A DNA stretch of 64,000 bases from Clostridia bacterium. GTDB lineage: Bacteria; Bacillota; Clostridia; TANB77; RGIG9151. The notes beneath the pieces are model-generated. The model saw only the letters and a program-made list of their open reading frames with translations, did no database searches and was not told the origin of the DNA. Both the position numbers and the translations under genes were made by a program. Of this stretch, positions 16,852-26,190 are shown piece by piece. Location: the NCBI GenBank assembly GCA_017450465.1, contig JAFSUW010000014.1, positions 1 to 64,000 of the forward strand. Direction: 5' to 3'. Position 1 is the first letter of the stretch, and each line of letters opens with the position of its first letter.

Positions 16852-18447
16852 ATGGCTAAATATATTTTTGTAACAGGCGGTGTAGTATCAGGACTAGGAA
16901 AAGGAATAACAGCAGCATCTTTGGGAAGACTATTAAAAGCAAGAGGTTACAAAGTAAAAAACCAAAAATTTGATCCATATATAAATGTAGATCCAGGGAC
17001 AATGAGCCCTTATCAACATGGTGAAGTTTTTGTTACAGAAGATGGAGCAGAAACGGATTTAGACCTTGGACACTATGAAAGATTTATTGATGAAAATTTA
17101 AGTAAAAATAGTAGTATAACGAGTGGAAAGATATATTGGGAAGTAATAAATAAAGAAAGACGTGGCGATTTCTTAGGCGGAACAGTTCAAGTTATTCCAC
17201 ATATAACAACAGAAATAAAAGAAAAAGCATATGCTGTTGGTAAAGAAGACAATACAGATATAGTAATAACAGAAATAGGCGGAACAGTAGGAGATATTGA
17301 GTCTTTAGCATTTTTAGAAGCGATAAGACAAGTAAGCATTGATGTTGGAAAAGAAAATGTTGCTTATATACATGTAACATTAGTCCCATACCTTGGTATG
17401 TCAGGAGAATTAAAAACAAAGCCAACACAACAAAGTGTAAAAGAACTTAGAAACATTGGTATTCAACCAGATATAATAGTATGTAGAACAGAAAAGCCAT
17501 TAAATGATGAATTAAAGGCAAAGATAGCACTATTTTGTAATGTACAAGCAAAAAATGTATTACAAAATTTAGATGCTGAAAGTCTTTATGATGTGCCTCT
17601 TATGCTTGAAGAAGAAGGATTAGCAGATAGAGTTTGCGAAACGCTTGGGTTAGAAATTAAAAAGCCAGATTTATCTGAATGGCGGAAAATGACTCAAATG
17701 AGCAAAAACTTGACGAAAGAAGTATCAATCGCAATAGTAGGAAAATATGTAGAACTTCACGATGCATACATAAGTATTGCAGAATCATTAAAACACGCTG
17801 GTATAGCACTTGGTGCAAAAATAGATATTATGTGGATAAATGCTGAAGAAGTAAATGAGAAAAATTATAAAGAATTATTAGTAAATGCGGATGGAATACT
17901 TGTTCCAGGTGGATTTGGCAATCGTGGAATAGAAGGTAAAATACTTGCTGTAAAATATGCTCGTGAAAACGATGTGCCATACTTTGGTATATGTCTTGGA
18001 ATGCAAATGGCAGTAATAGAATTTGCAAGAAATGTTTTAGGATATAAAGATGCAAATAGCACAGAAATAAACCCTGATACAAAGCATCCTGTAATTCATA
18101 TAATGGAATATCAAAAATCAATAAGCGACAAAGGTGGCACAATGCGTCTTGGTAAATATCCATGTAAAATTACACCTAATACAAATATGGCTAAAGCATA
18201 TAAAGTAGATTTAATAGAAGAAAGGCATAGACATAGATACGAATTTAATAACGACTATAGAGATGAAATGCAAGAGAAGGGTTTAGTTATATCTGGAGTA
18301 TCACCAGATAATACATTGGTAGAAACAGTTGAAATAAAGAATCACAAGTGGTTCACTGGAGTACAATATCATCCAGAGTTTAAGTCAAGACCAAACAGAC
18401 CACATCCATTGTTTGTGGAATTCGTAAAACATTCGTTGAAGGATTAG
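16852..18447 (+). CDS. pyrG: CTP synthase
   Basis: CTP synthase converts UTP to CTP with ATP and glutamine. The 531-residue product has the N-terminal synthetase domain ([23 protein letters not shown], residues 3-25, with P-loop) and the C-terminal class I glutaminase with PGGFGNRG and catalytic Cys in GICLGMQ (about residue 380) and HPEF near the end. The start ATG 16852 follows AAGGAGG. Length is standard. Confidence 0.97.
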   Translation: MAKYIFVTGGVVSGLGKGITAASLGRLLKARGYKVKNQKFDPYINVDPGTMSPYQHGEVFVTEDGAETDLDLGHYERFIDENLSKNSSITSGKIYWEVINKERRGDFLGGTVQVIPHITTEIKEKAYAVGKEDNTDIVITEIGGTVGDIESLAFLEAIRQVSIDVGKENVAYIHVTLVPYLGMSGELKTKPTQQSVKELRNIGIQPDIIVCRTEKPLNDELKAKIALFCNVQAKNVLQNLDAESLYDVPLMLEEEGLADRVCETLGLEIKKPDLSEWRKMTQMSKNLTKEVSIAIVGKYVELHDAYISIAESLKHAGIALGAKIDIMWINAEEVNEKNYKELLVNADGILVPGGFGNRGIEGKILAVKYARENDVPYFGICLGMQMAVIEFARNVLGYKDANSTEINPDTKHPVIHIMEYQKSISDKGGTMRLGKYPCKITPNTNMAKAYKVDLIEERHRHRYEFNNDYRDEMQEKGLVISGVSPDNTLVETVEIKNHKWFTGVQYHPEFKSRPNRPHPLFVEFVKHSLKD

Positions 18448-18685
18448 TAATGTATGGCGGGTATTAATTGCCACAACCGAAAAACAGGCATATTAATTTA
18501 CACAGTTTAAACATTGAAAAATATCGAATGTTACAGAAATGTTTCAATTTTGTTAAAAACAAAAAAAACGCTAAAGTCTAAAAGAAACATTCCGATATAT
18601 TATAAGGAATTTGAAAGGAAAAAACTTCGCAAATTACCAAATAGTTTCTCAAAAGTTACAATTTTGTTACACTTTTCAAAAACTA
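18448..18685. other. AT-rich intergenic region between pyrG and the S-layer promoter
   Basis: This stretch has no convincing gene. A 64-codon frame at 18514-18708 has no ribosome binding site, is made of AAA/TTA-rich low-complexity codons and runs over the S-layer promoter, so I do not accept it. No clear terminator for pyrG is seen. GTTACA-ATTTTGTTACA, a short direct repeat of TTTTGTTA, lies at about 18656-18670, just before the S-layer promoter. Confidence 0.5.
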
Positions 18686-18714
18686 TTTACAAAAAAAAAA
18701 CTATATAATATAAT
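18686..18714 (+). promoter_or_regulatory. Strong sigma-A promoter of the S-layer gene
   Basis: TTTACA (18686-18691), a 17-base spacer containing an A-run, and perfect TATAAT (18709-18714). The start of transcription would be near 18721, leaving a leader of about 155 bases before the start codon. Confidence 0.75.
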
Positions 18715-18720
18715 ACGCTT

Positions 18721-18875
18721 GAAATGGAGAATTTTCCGTTCTCCTTTCAATATATAAAAAGTAAGTTAGGTTATCAAAAGATAAAATCGAAAGAAAGGCA
18801 TAACCTAACCCTTAAAAAGTAAGTACAATTTGCCTTTCTTTCAAAACAAATTTTTTATAAGGAGGAGTTTTTCGT
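18721..18875 (+). promoter_or_regulatory. Structured 5' leader of the S-layer mRNA
   Basis: Three stems can be drawn. GGAGAA/TTCTCC (18726-18743) is near the 5' end. GTTAGGTTAT (18765-18774) pairs with ATAACCTAAC (18800-18809). AAAGAAAGGCA (18790-18800) pairs with TGCCTTTCTTT (18831-18841). The last two are interleaved and share A18800. The ribosome site AAGGAGGAG follows at 18858-18866. Long structured leaders are known to stabilise S-layer mRNAs; that role is inferred here. Confidence 0.6.
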
Positions 18876-21836
18876 ATGAAGAGCTTAAAGAAAACACTAG
18901 TACTTTTAGTAGTTCTTTCAATGCTTTTAAGCGCAATTTCACCAGTTTTTGCTGTAAAGTTTAACGATGAAATTCCAGAAGCTTATTGGGAACATGCTAA
19001 CAAGTTAGCAGCAGTTGGAGTAATTGCCGGAGATCAAAACGGTAACTTCAATGCAACAAGTAATATTACAAGAGCTGAAATGGCTGTTATTGTCTGCAAA
19101 ATGGCAGGCTTAAATGAAGCTTCAGCTACAGCAAGCAAGAACATTCCTTCAATTTTCAGTGATGTTCCTGCAGGTGAATGGTACACAGGTTGGGTTAACT
19201 TAGCAGTTGACAATGGTATGATTGCTGGTTTCCCTGATCAAACATTCAGACCAAACGATCCATTAACAACAAACCAAGCTATTACATTAGTTGTTAAATC
19301 ACTAGGTAAAGGCGTATATGTTGACAAAATGGGAACATGGCCTGGAAACTATGTACAAGAAGCAGCTAAACTTGGATTAACAAATGATATGGTTGATACA
19401 GGTTCAGACTTAGCTAACAGAGGTAACGTAGCAATCTTAGCTTGGGAAGCATTACAAGTTGGTACTTGGGATGTTATCGAAACAAGCTTAGAGAGTGGAG
19501 AAGTTACACTTAGTGAATCAGATTCATTATTAGAAAAATACTTCAAAGATTTCGTAGCTGGTAAAGGTACAGCAAGAGATCCTTACAAAGTAAAATTAGT
19601 TGATGATGCAGTTGTTGTTAAATCAGGTAGAACAACTAGTGACTTAGGTGCAAACCAAATCACATTAGCTGTTGAAGCTGGTAAAACAAAATTCAATGGT
19701 GAAAGAACATGGGGCGACGACACAATCGCTGAATACATTGATGCACAAAACAAACCTAAGAAAAATGCAAAAGAAGCTACATATGCTGGAGAAGACCAAG
19801 AAGATGATATCATCGCTTACGTTCCAGAAGATGTTGCAAGCATTGCAAGCTTAGTTGGTAAGAAAGTTACAGTATTATTCGGAGCTGAAAACAAAGTTGC
19901 ATTATTATATGTAACAGAAGATACAGTTGACGATGTACTTGTTACAGAATGGAATGAAGAAGATAACAAACTTACAGTTGGTGACACAACATACAAAGTA
20001 AAAGCAGGAACAGTAGTATCAGTATTCAACCATGAAATTGGTGAAGGTGCAGATGCTATCACAGCAGTTATTGTTGATGCTTTAGGTGTTGAAAACCCAG
20101 CTATGACATTCAACAGAGCATTAAAAGCTGACATCACATTAGATGCTAATAACAAGATTGATGCAGTTAACTTCACATTTGGTGAAGAAGTTCCAGAAGC
20201 TATCTTAGATGGTATCGTTGTTGAACAAGGTATCGTTAAGACAGTTACAAAAGCTGGCGTAATCAGAAGATTAGATGGCGCAAGCTTCTTCGGTGGAAAA
20301 GAAGTTGAAGAATTAGATGATGACGATGATATCAGACTTATCAAAGACGGAGAAGTTGTTACATTTGCTGACATTGCAGAAGGCGATGTAATCACAGCTG
20401 TTAAAGTTAATGGTGAATATGAAATCGTTTACATTTCAACTGAAAGAGCTGAAGGTAAAGTAAACACTGTTGAAGATTATACTTTCAAAACAGATAGTGA
20501 CGAATTATTCACAACTATGAGACCTGTTATTAACTTAGAAGGTGAATTCGAAGATGCTGAAGCAGTTGCTAATAGAGATGAACTTATCGATTTATTAAAT
20601 GAAGAAGTAGAATTCTACTTAAACTTCACAGGTGAAATCGTTGGTGCTATCACATCAGCAGAAGCTACAGGTAAAACACTTGGTGTTGTAGCAAAAGATA
20701 CTGGTGATACTAAGTATGATGATGACGATAGAGAATATCTTGAAGTTAAAATCTTAACAGATGATGGCGAATCAAAACGTTATTCAATTTACAATTCTAA
20801 GAAGAGTGAAGATGAGCTTCCAGCTAACAATGGTGAAGATGGAGATGCTCAAATAGTATACGCTAACGGCTTACATAAAGGTGATTTAGTTGTATTTGAA
20901 GCTGATGCAAATAGAAAGATTAAATCAAACAAGATTGAAAGAGTAGTTGCTGATGCAGAATACTCATTCACATCAGAAAAAGGTGTAACAGCTTTAGTTG
21001 TTGATCCTGATGATTTAACAGGTAATGAAGGTAAGAAGAGATTAGTTGTAGGTGAAGGCGAAAACGCTAAGACATACAACTGGAAAGATTCAACAGTATC
21101 ATTTGCAACAATTAGCCCTAAGGGTAAAACAGAAATCGTAAAAGATGGTTGGGGATCATTAATCAACGCTGCTGATGAAATAGCAGAACTTGATAGTGAT
21201 GCATATATATTCGTAAAAGGCACAAAGATTATCTACTTTGCAGCTGCATACGATGCATATCAATCATCAGATGAAATCTTTGGTTTACGTTTAGACAATA
21301 GCCAAAAATGGACTGTAAATGATGACGAAGATAAAGTATTCGAAATCAAATTCTTCACAGCTGAAGATGAAGCTTTCACAAAAGAAATTTTAGAAGCTGA
21401 CAATGGTACAGTTGCACAACGTGGATTTGCTAAATTCACATATTCAGATGATGAAATTGATGCAATCACAGCTTTAATCACAGATATCAAAGCATTTGCT
21501 GATTTAGATGATGATGATGCAGTAGCTCCTATCGTAGTTGGTGCTGAATCATTAGTAAATGGTGCTGTAAAAGCTCAATTCAAAGTTGACGAAGCTGAAC
21601 TTGATGACAAGGGTGGTCAAATTATCTACTCTGCAGAAGAAGAAGATCCAGACGAGCAACCATATGCTCAACTTGGAACAGTTGACTTAGATGAAGATGC
21701 TATAATCTTCGACTTCTCAAATTACAAGACACCAACAGTTATTTCAATAGACGATATTGAAAAAGGTGACTATGTAATCTGCTTCAAGGGTGAAGGCGAC
21801 GAAGATGCTACAGTAGTAGTAGTATTCGCTCAATAA
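18876..21836 (+). CDS. S-layer protein with three SLH domains
   Basis: A 986-residue exported protein. A signal peptide (cleavage likely after SPVFA, residue 26) is followed by three SLH-type repeats: about 28-80 (EAYWEHANKLAAVGVIAGDQNGNF), 92-143 (GEWYTGWVNLAVDNGMIAGFPDQTF) and 148-190 (YVQEAAKLGLTNDM, more divergent). SLH domains bind pyruvylated secondary cell-wall polymer. The remaining ~790 residues are acidic and rich in Asp, Glu, Ala and Val, with no enzyme motif, as in lattice-forming S-layer subunits. Codon use is strongly uniform and differs from neighbours, as in very highly expressed genes. A strong promoter, long leader and strong terminator support that. A surface-glycan cluster follows, so it may be glycosylated. 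Confidence 0.92.
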   Translation: MKSLKKTLVLLVVLSMLLSAISPVFAVKFNDEIPEAYWEHANKLAAVGVIAGDQNGNFNATSNITRAEMAVIVCKMAGLNEASATASKNIPSIFSDVPAGEWYTGWVNLAVDNGMIAGFPDQTFRPNDPLTTNQAITLVVKSLGKGVYVDKMGTWPGNYVQEAAKLGLTNDMVDTGSDLANRGNVAILAWEALQVGTWDVIETSLESGEVTLSESDSLLEKYFKDFVAGKGTARDPYKVKLVDDAVVVKSGRTTSDLGANQITLAVEAGKTKFNGERTWGDDTIAEYIDAQNKPKKNAKEATYAGEDQEDDIIAYVPEDVASIASLVGKKVTVLFGAENKVALLYVTEDTVDDVLVTEWNEEDNKLTVGDTTYKVKAGTVVSVFNHEIGEGADAITAVIVDALGVENPAMTFNRALKADITLDANNKIDAVNFTFGEEVPEAILDGIVVEQGIVKTVTKAGVIRRLDGASFFGGKEVEELDDDDDIRLIKDGEVVTFADIAEGDVITAVKVNGEYEIVYISTERAEGKVNTVEDYTFKTDSDELFTTMRPVINLEGEFEDAEAVANRDELIDLLNEEVEFYLNFTGEIVGAITSAEATGKTLGVVAKDTGDTKYDDDDREYLEVKILTDDGESKRYSIYNSKKSEDELPANNGEDGDAQIVYANGLHKGDLVVFEADANRKIKSNKIERVVADAEYSFTSEKGVTALVVDPDDLTGNEGKKRLVVGEGENAKTYNWKDSTVSFATISPKGKTEIVKDGWGSLINAADEIAELDSDAYIFVKGTKIIYFAAAYDAYQSSDEIFGLRLDNSQKWTVNDDEDKVFEIKFFTAEDEAFTKEILEADNGTVAQRGFAKFTYSDDEIDAITALITDIKAFADLDDDDAVAPIVVGAESLVNGAVKAQFKVDEAELDDKGGQIIYSAEEEDPDEQPYAQLGTVDLDEDAIIFDFSNYKTPTVISIDDIEKGDYVICFKGEGDEDATVVVVFAQ

Positions 21837-21843
21837 TAAAAAT

Positions 21844-21876
21844 AAAAAAGAGAGACTTTAAGTCTCTCTTTTTTTA
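21844..21876 (+). terminator. Strong terminator after the S-layer gene
   Basis: AAAAAAGAGAGAC and GTCTCTCTTTTTTT form a long stem around TTTAA and end in a T-run, starting eight bases after the stop codon. Confidence 0.9.
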
Positions 21877-21915
21877 TGTTTAAAATTAGATGTATAAATT
21901 ATTGCTTGTCGCTGA

Positions 21916-22038
21916 GTTTGTCAAATATTTGCGTTTTGGCTGCGTTAAACTTCGCATCGAAAATCCTCAACGTACAACTCGTACGTTTCCGGTTTTCTCG
22001 CTCGTTTGCCTTGCCAAAACATCAAATCTTTGACAAAC
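21916..22038. repeat. Foldback element A (nested imperfect palindrome)
   Basis: The outer arms GTTTGTCAAATATTTGCG (from 21916) and their partner ending at 22038 pair with few mismatches and both carry GTTTTGGC/GCCAAAAC (21933-21940 with 22013-22020). Further in are GAAAATCC/GGTTTTC and an apical AACGTAC-AACTC-GTACGTT. The whole 123 bases can fold on itself. No open frame of note lies inside. Confidence 0.75.
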
Positions 22039-22076
22039 ATAAAGTTTAAATATATAAAATTATGATTTTAGTTTAA

Positions 22077-22269
22077 TCTCTTTAATAACCATAGCGAACG
22101 ATTAAATGAAGTTTGCAACATTTCTCCAAAATAGTTTTTGGTGGTCAAAAAAACTGGATGTTTTTTTGAGTGAGGATCGATGCAGGATGCATCTATCGCG
22201 CGACCACCAATTATTTTGGTAAGAAATGTTAACAAACGTAATGGTTAGTTCACGTGGTTATTAAAGAGA
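22077..22269. repeat. Foldback element B (193-bp imperfect palindrome)
   Basis: The ends are a perfect 14-bp inverted pair, TCTCTTTAATAACC (22077-22090) and GGTTATTAAAGAGA (22256-22269). The inner part pairs again through AACATTTCT/AGAAATGTT, CCAAAATA/TATTTTGG and TTGGTGGTC/GACCACCAA. The central ~55 bases include a small GATGCAGGATGCATC palindrome. It has no coding capacity and stands between the S-layer gene and the glycan cluster. Confidence 0.78.
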
Positions 22270-22274
22270 AAGAC

Positions 22275-22324
22275 AAACAATAATTTGCCTAAATGATTTA
22301 TAAAATTGTAGATTATTGTTTTTT
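22275..22324 (+). terminator. Terminator-like hairpin before the glycan cluster
   Basis: AAACAATAAT (22275-22284) pairs with ATTATTGTTT (22312-22321), followed by more T. It lies 31 bases before the first cluster gene and could end transcripts crossing the foldback elements. Confidence 0.45.
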
Positions 22325-22354
22325 AAAATAATATAATAACCATTAGGTGATACA

Positions 22355-23419
22355 ATGAAAATAATTATAAATGGATTACAATTGAATAACGAGAATTCTG
22401 GCATAGGCAAAATGTTACTAGAAATAGTAAATAAGTTAAGCAAAACTCATGATATTACAGTAATTGTTCCAAAAGGTATAGAGCTTGATAATATAAACAC
22501 GATAGAAATACCATATAAAAATAGCCAAAAAATACGTAGAAGTGTTTATCAAAGTTTTTTACTTGGTAAGAAGTATTGTGAGAATGCTATATTAATTACT
22601 ACTGACTCAAAGATACCATTAATAATTCCAAAAACTACAGTAGTTTTGCCGATTATAACAGATTTAGCATTGTTTAAGATGCCAGAAAGTTATGCTTTTT
22701 TTCAACGTATTTTGTGGAAAATGCAGTATAAAGTCTTGCTAAAACATTGTAAAAAATATATTGCTATATCAAATAGTACTAAAAAAGATATGATAGATAT
22801 TTTAAAAATAAATGATAGCGATATAAAGGTTATATATTGTGCAGCAAATGATGATATACAGAATATAGAAGGAGCATGTGATGATTTGCCTAAAAAATAT
22901 ATGTTTTTCATTGGAAATATGAATCCAAGAAAAAATATATTAAAAATTTATGAGGCATATAAGAAAGCAAAATTAGCCTTAAATTTGCCACACAAATTAG
23001 TCATAGCGGGCCCGATTGGGTGGAGATATAAAAAGATACTTAGAAAATTAAAAAACGATTCTGAAGTCATTTTGAAAGGATATGTTACTGAAGAAGAAAA
23101 AGTGGCACTATATAAAAATGCAGATATCTTTTTATTTCCAACACTTTACGAGGGCTTTGGTATACCAATACTTGAAGCGCAAGCATTAGGTATACCAGTA
23201 ATTACGAGTAACAACTCTTCAATGCCGGAAGTGGCAGGAGATGGTGCTATTTTAGTAAATCCAAATGATGTAGAGGAAATAACTAGTGCGATAGAGAAAT
23301 TAGTAGATGATGAAAAATTAAGGCAAGAATTAATGAAAAAGGGATATGAAAATGTAAAACGTTTTTCTTGGGAAAAGGTAGCGATAGAAATAGGAGAAAT
23401 CATTAAGGAGGAGCAATAA
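22355..23419 (+). CDS. GT4-family glycosyltransferase
   Basis: A 354-residue retaining glycosyltransferase with the GT-B fold. The C-terminal half has the GT4 pattern: FIGNMNPRKNILKIYEAY, VIAGPIGWRYKK, NADIFLFPTLYEGFGIPILEAQALGIPVI with the EX7E pair (about 266-274), and SMPEVAGDGAILVNP. This resembles mannosyltransferases of capsule and O-antigen clusters, and GDP-mannose supply genes follow, so mannose transfer is likely but unproven. The start ATG 22355 follows AGGTGA. Its TAA shares a base with the next ATG, so it is tightly coupled. It is the first gene of the cluster. Confidence 0.88.
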   Translation: MKIIINGLQLNNENSGIGKMLLEIVNKLSKTHDITVIVPKGIELDNINTIEIPYKNSQKIRRSVYQSFLLGKKYCENAILITTDSKIPLIIPKTTVVLPIITDLALFKMPESYAFFQRILWKMQYKVLLKHCKKYIAISNSTKKDMIDILKINDSDIKVIYCAANDDIQNIEGACDDLPKKYMFFIGNMNPRKNILKIYEAYKKAKLALNLPHKLVIAGPIGWRYKKILRKLKNDSEVILKGYVTEEEKVALYKNADIFLFPTLYEGFGIPILEAQALGIPVITSNNSSMPEVAGDGAILVNPNDVEEITSAIEKLVDDEKLRQELMKKGYENVKRFSWEKVAIEIGEIIKEEQ

Positions 23420-25104
23420 TGGATTACAAAACTAATTTTGATTTATGGAAAGAAAACGTAAAAGATACTGAGCTACTTACTGAATTAAATTCGTTAACAG
23501 AAGAAGAAAGAGAAGAGAGTTTTTATAAAAATCTTGAATTTGGTACTGGAGGGCTTCGAGGAGTTATAGGTGTTGGAACAAATAGAATGAACATATATAC
23601 AGTAATGAAAGCGTCTCAGGGCTATGCAAATTACTTAAGAAACAACAATAAAAAATCAGTTGGTATAGCATATGATAGTAGAAATAAATCAACATTATTT
23701 GCTAAAAAAGCAGCAGAAGTCTTTGCAGCAAATGGTATAAAGGTGTATATTTATAAAGAGCTTATGCCAACGCCAATGCTTTCTTTTGCGGTTCGTGAAC
23801 TAAGTTTAGATGGTGGTATTGTAATAACTGCAAGCCATAACCCTGCAAAATATAACGGATATAAAGTATATGGTGAAGATGGCTGTCAGATAACAGATAC
23901 AGTGGCAAATGGTATTTTAAACGAGATAGAGAAAATAGATATATTTAGTAGCATAAAAAATATTGATTTTGAAAAGGCCAAAGAGGAAGGAAAGATAGAG
24001 TACATAAGCGATGATATGCTTGAGGTATATATGAATTATGCTTTTTGTAGGACTCTTCATAAAAGTTATGTGCCAAAAGAATTAAAAATAGTTTATACGC
24101 CATTAAATGGTACTGGCTTAAAACCAGTTACTAAAATTTTAGCTAAGGCGGGTTATAAAAATATACTTATACCAAAAGAGCAAGAGATGCCAGATGGGAA
24201 TTTTACAACATGTAAAAAACCAAATCCTGAAGAAGAGGCAGCATTAACACTCGCAATTAACCTTGCAAAAGAAAATGATTTTGACGTAGTTTTAGCAACA
24301 GATCCAGACTGTGATAGAGTGGGTGTTGCAGTTAAAGATGGCACAAAGTATAAATTGATATCTGGTAACGAAATGGGAGTACTTCTCTTAAATTATATTT
24401 GTGAAACTACAAAACTACCTAATAATCCAATAGCAATCAAAACTATTGTTACAACTGATATGGCAGAAAAAATCGCTAAAAACTATGGTATAGAAATAAT
24501 AAATGTTCTAACCGGATTTAAATACATTGGTGAGCAGATTGGCTATTTAGAGGAAAAACATGAACTTGATCGTTATATTTTTGGATTTGAAGAAAGCTAT
24601 GGATATTTAACTCATACAAAAGCTCGTGATAAAGACGCTATTGATACGAGTTTGACAATTTGTGAAATGATAAATTATTATAAGGTACAAGGAAAGAGTT
24701 TAGTTAAAGTATTAAACGAGTTGTATGAAAAGTATGGTTATTTTAATCAAAAATTAAAGTCATTTGAATTTACAGGTGTAGATGGTAGTGATAAAATGAA
24801 CAAGGTAGTGGATACTTTAAGGGCGAATCCATTAAATACAATAGTTGGCGATAATCTTATTGTTAAAGAAGATTATAAGGTATCCGAAAAAGATTACGTA
24901 GATGGTAAAGTAGAAAAAATTACTTTGCCAAAGTCTAATGTGATAAAGTTAATTTTTGAAAATGATGTAAGTGTTACAGTAAGACCATCAGGAACAGAGC
25001 CAAAGTTAAAGCTATACTATTCAGTAAAGGGACAAGATGAGAGTAATGCAGAAAGTTTAATGAATGGTGTGATTAGCGGTTTTGAAAAATATTTAGGGTT
25101 ATAG
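23419..25104 (+). CDS. Alpha-phosphohexomutase (phosphoglucomutase/phosphomannomutase)
   Basis: A 561-residue enzyme of the alpha-D-phosphohexomutase superfamily that interconverts hexose 6- and 1-phosphates. The phosphoserine loop TASHNPAKYNGYK lies near 137-149, the metal loop DPDCDRVG near 295, the sugar loop GFEESYGY near 390 and the phosphate loop RPSGTEPKLKLY near 523. The length and N-terminal GTGGLRG fit the PgcA/phosphomannomutase type of Gram-positives. With manC next, its product is probably mannose 1-phosphate (and glucose 1-phosphate for RmlA). It overlaps the preceding gene by one base. Confidence 0.93.
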   Translation: MDYKTNFDLWKENVKDTELLTELNSLTEEEREESFYKNLEFGTGGLRGVIGVGTNRMNIYTVMKASQGYANYLRNNNKKSVGIAYDSRNKSTLFAKKAAEVFAANGIKVYIYKELMPTPMLSFAVRELSLDGGIVITASHNPAKYNGYKVYGEDGCQITDTVANGILNEIEKIDIFSSIKNIDFEKAKEEGKIEYISDDMLEVYMNYAFCRTLHKSYVPKELKIVYTPLNGTGLKPVTKILAKAGYKNILIPKEQEMPDGNFTTCKKPNPEEEAALTLAINLAKENDFDVVLATDPDCDRVGVAVKDGTKYKLISGNEMGVLLLNYICETTKLPNNPIAIKTIVTTDMAEKIAKNYGIEIINVLTGFKYIGEQIGYLEEKHELDRYIFGFEESYGYLTHTKARDKDAIDTSLTICEMINYYKVQGKSLVKVLNELYEKYGYFNQKLKSFEFTGVDGSDKMNKVVDTLRANPLNTIVGDNLIVKEDYKVSEKDYVDGKVEKITLPKSNVIKLIFENDVSVTVRPSGTEPKLKLYYSVKGQDESNAESLMNGVISGFEKYLGL

Positions 25105-25122
25105 TTACTAAGGAGGCATTCT

Positions 25123-26190
25123 ATGAAAACAGCAGTGCTAATTATGGCAGGAGGTCATGGAGAACGTTTTTGGCCACGGAGTCGTAAAAATTTACCTAAA
25201 CAGTTTTTGAACATAACAGATAAAGAAAAAACAATGATTAGGTTAACGGTAGAGCGCATACTTCCACTTGTAAACATAGAAGATGTGTATATACTGACTA
25301 ATAAAGATTATTTTGGTTTAGTAAAAGAGCAATTGCCTGACTTACCAGAAGCAAATATTATTTGTGAGCCAGTAAGCCGTAATACAGCACCATGTATAGG
25401 GCTTGGTGCAATGTATGTTTCTAAAAAAGATACTGATGCAGTAATGTTTGTTTTACCATCAGATCATTTAATAAAAAATACAGAGGAATTTTTAAAAATT
25501 TTAAAAAATGCGAAGGAAATTGCAGAGTCTGGTGAGAATTTAGTTACAATAGGGATAACGCCAAATTATCCTGAAACGGGTTATGGATATATAAAATACT
25601 TAAAAGACATGAATAATGGTAGTTTTTCTGTGGATAAATTTGTGGAAAAGCCAAACATAGATAAGGCAAAAGAATATTTGGCTGATGGAAAGTATCTATG
25701 GAATAGTGGTATGTTTATTTTTACGGCTAGTACAATACTAAAAAACATGGAAAAATTTATGCCAGATACTTTTAATAAATTAAGTAAAATAAAAGAAGTA
25801 ATAGGGACAGAAAAGGAACAAGAAGTTTTATATGAGGAATTTCAAAAAATAGAGAAACAATCTATAGATTATGGTATAATGGAAAAGGCAAGTAATATTT
25901 TTACCATACCAGGTAGCTTTGGATGGGATGATGTTGGTTCCTGGGTAGGCCTTGGCCGAATTAATGAAAAAGATGAAAATGATAATGTATTACTTGGAAA
26001 TACTGTTACAGTAAATACAAATGGTTGTATTATTTGTGGTAATAAAAGGTTAATTGCTACACTAAATGTCAAAGATTTGGTTATAGTAGATACAGAGGAT
26101 GCTATACTTATTAGTGATAAGAATAGTACAAATAATATTAAAGAAATAATTAATAAAGTAAAAGAGAGTAGCGGGGAAAAATACTTATGA
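25123..26190 (+). CDS. manC: Mannose-1-phosphate guanylyltransferase
   Basis: It makes GDP-mannose from mannose 1-phosphate and GTP. The 355-residue product has the nucleotidyltransferase signature MAGGHGERFWPRSRKNLPKQFL (residues 8-29), the DHLI segment in LPSDHLIKN, FVEKPNIDKA and SFGWDDVGSW. It lacks the C-terminal phosphomannose isomerase domain of longer bifunctional enzymes. The start ATG 25123 follows AAGGAGG. Its end overlaps wzm by four bases. It supplies substrate for Gmd further on and for mannosyltransferases. Confidence 0.95.
   Translation: MKTAVLIMAGGHGERFWPRSRKNLPKQFLNITDKEKTMIRLTVERILPLVNIEDVYILTNKDYFGLVKEQLPDLPEANIICEPVSRNTAPCIGLGAMYVSKKDTDAVMFVLPSDHLIKNTEEFLKILKNAKEIAESGENLVTIGITPNYPETGYGYIKYLKDMNNGSFSVDKFVEKPNIDKAKEYLADGKYLWNSGMFIFTASTILKNMEKFMPDTFNKLSKIKEVIGTEKEQEVLYEEFQKIEKQSIDYGIMEKASNIFTIPGSFGWDDVGSWVGLGRINEKDENDNVLLGNTVTVNTNGCIICGNKRLIATLNVKDLVIVDTEDAILISDKNSTNNIKEIINKVKESSGEKYL

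Noticed and set aside
18514-18708. 64-codon open frame upstream of the S-layer gene
   Set aside because: It lacks a ribosome site, has low-complexity AT-driven codons, and overlaps the strong S-layer promoter.
19817-20395. 192-residue and similar open frames opposite the S-layer gene
   Set aside because: These are Ser/Thr-rich shadows caused by the strict codon use of the S-layer gene.
22307-22337. TTGTAG and TATAAT as the promoter of the glycan cluster
   Set aside because: The spacer is 19 bases and the resulting leader would be only about ten bases, starting inside the ribosome site.
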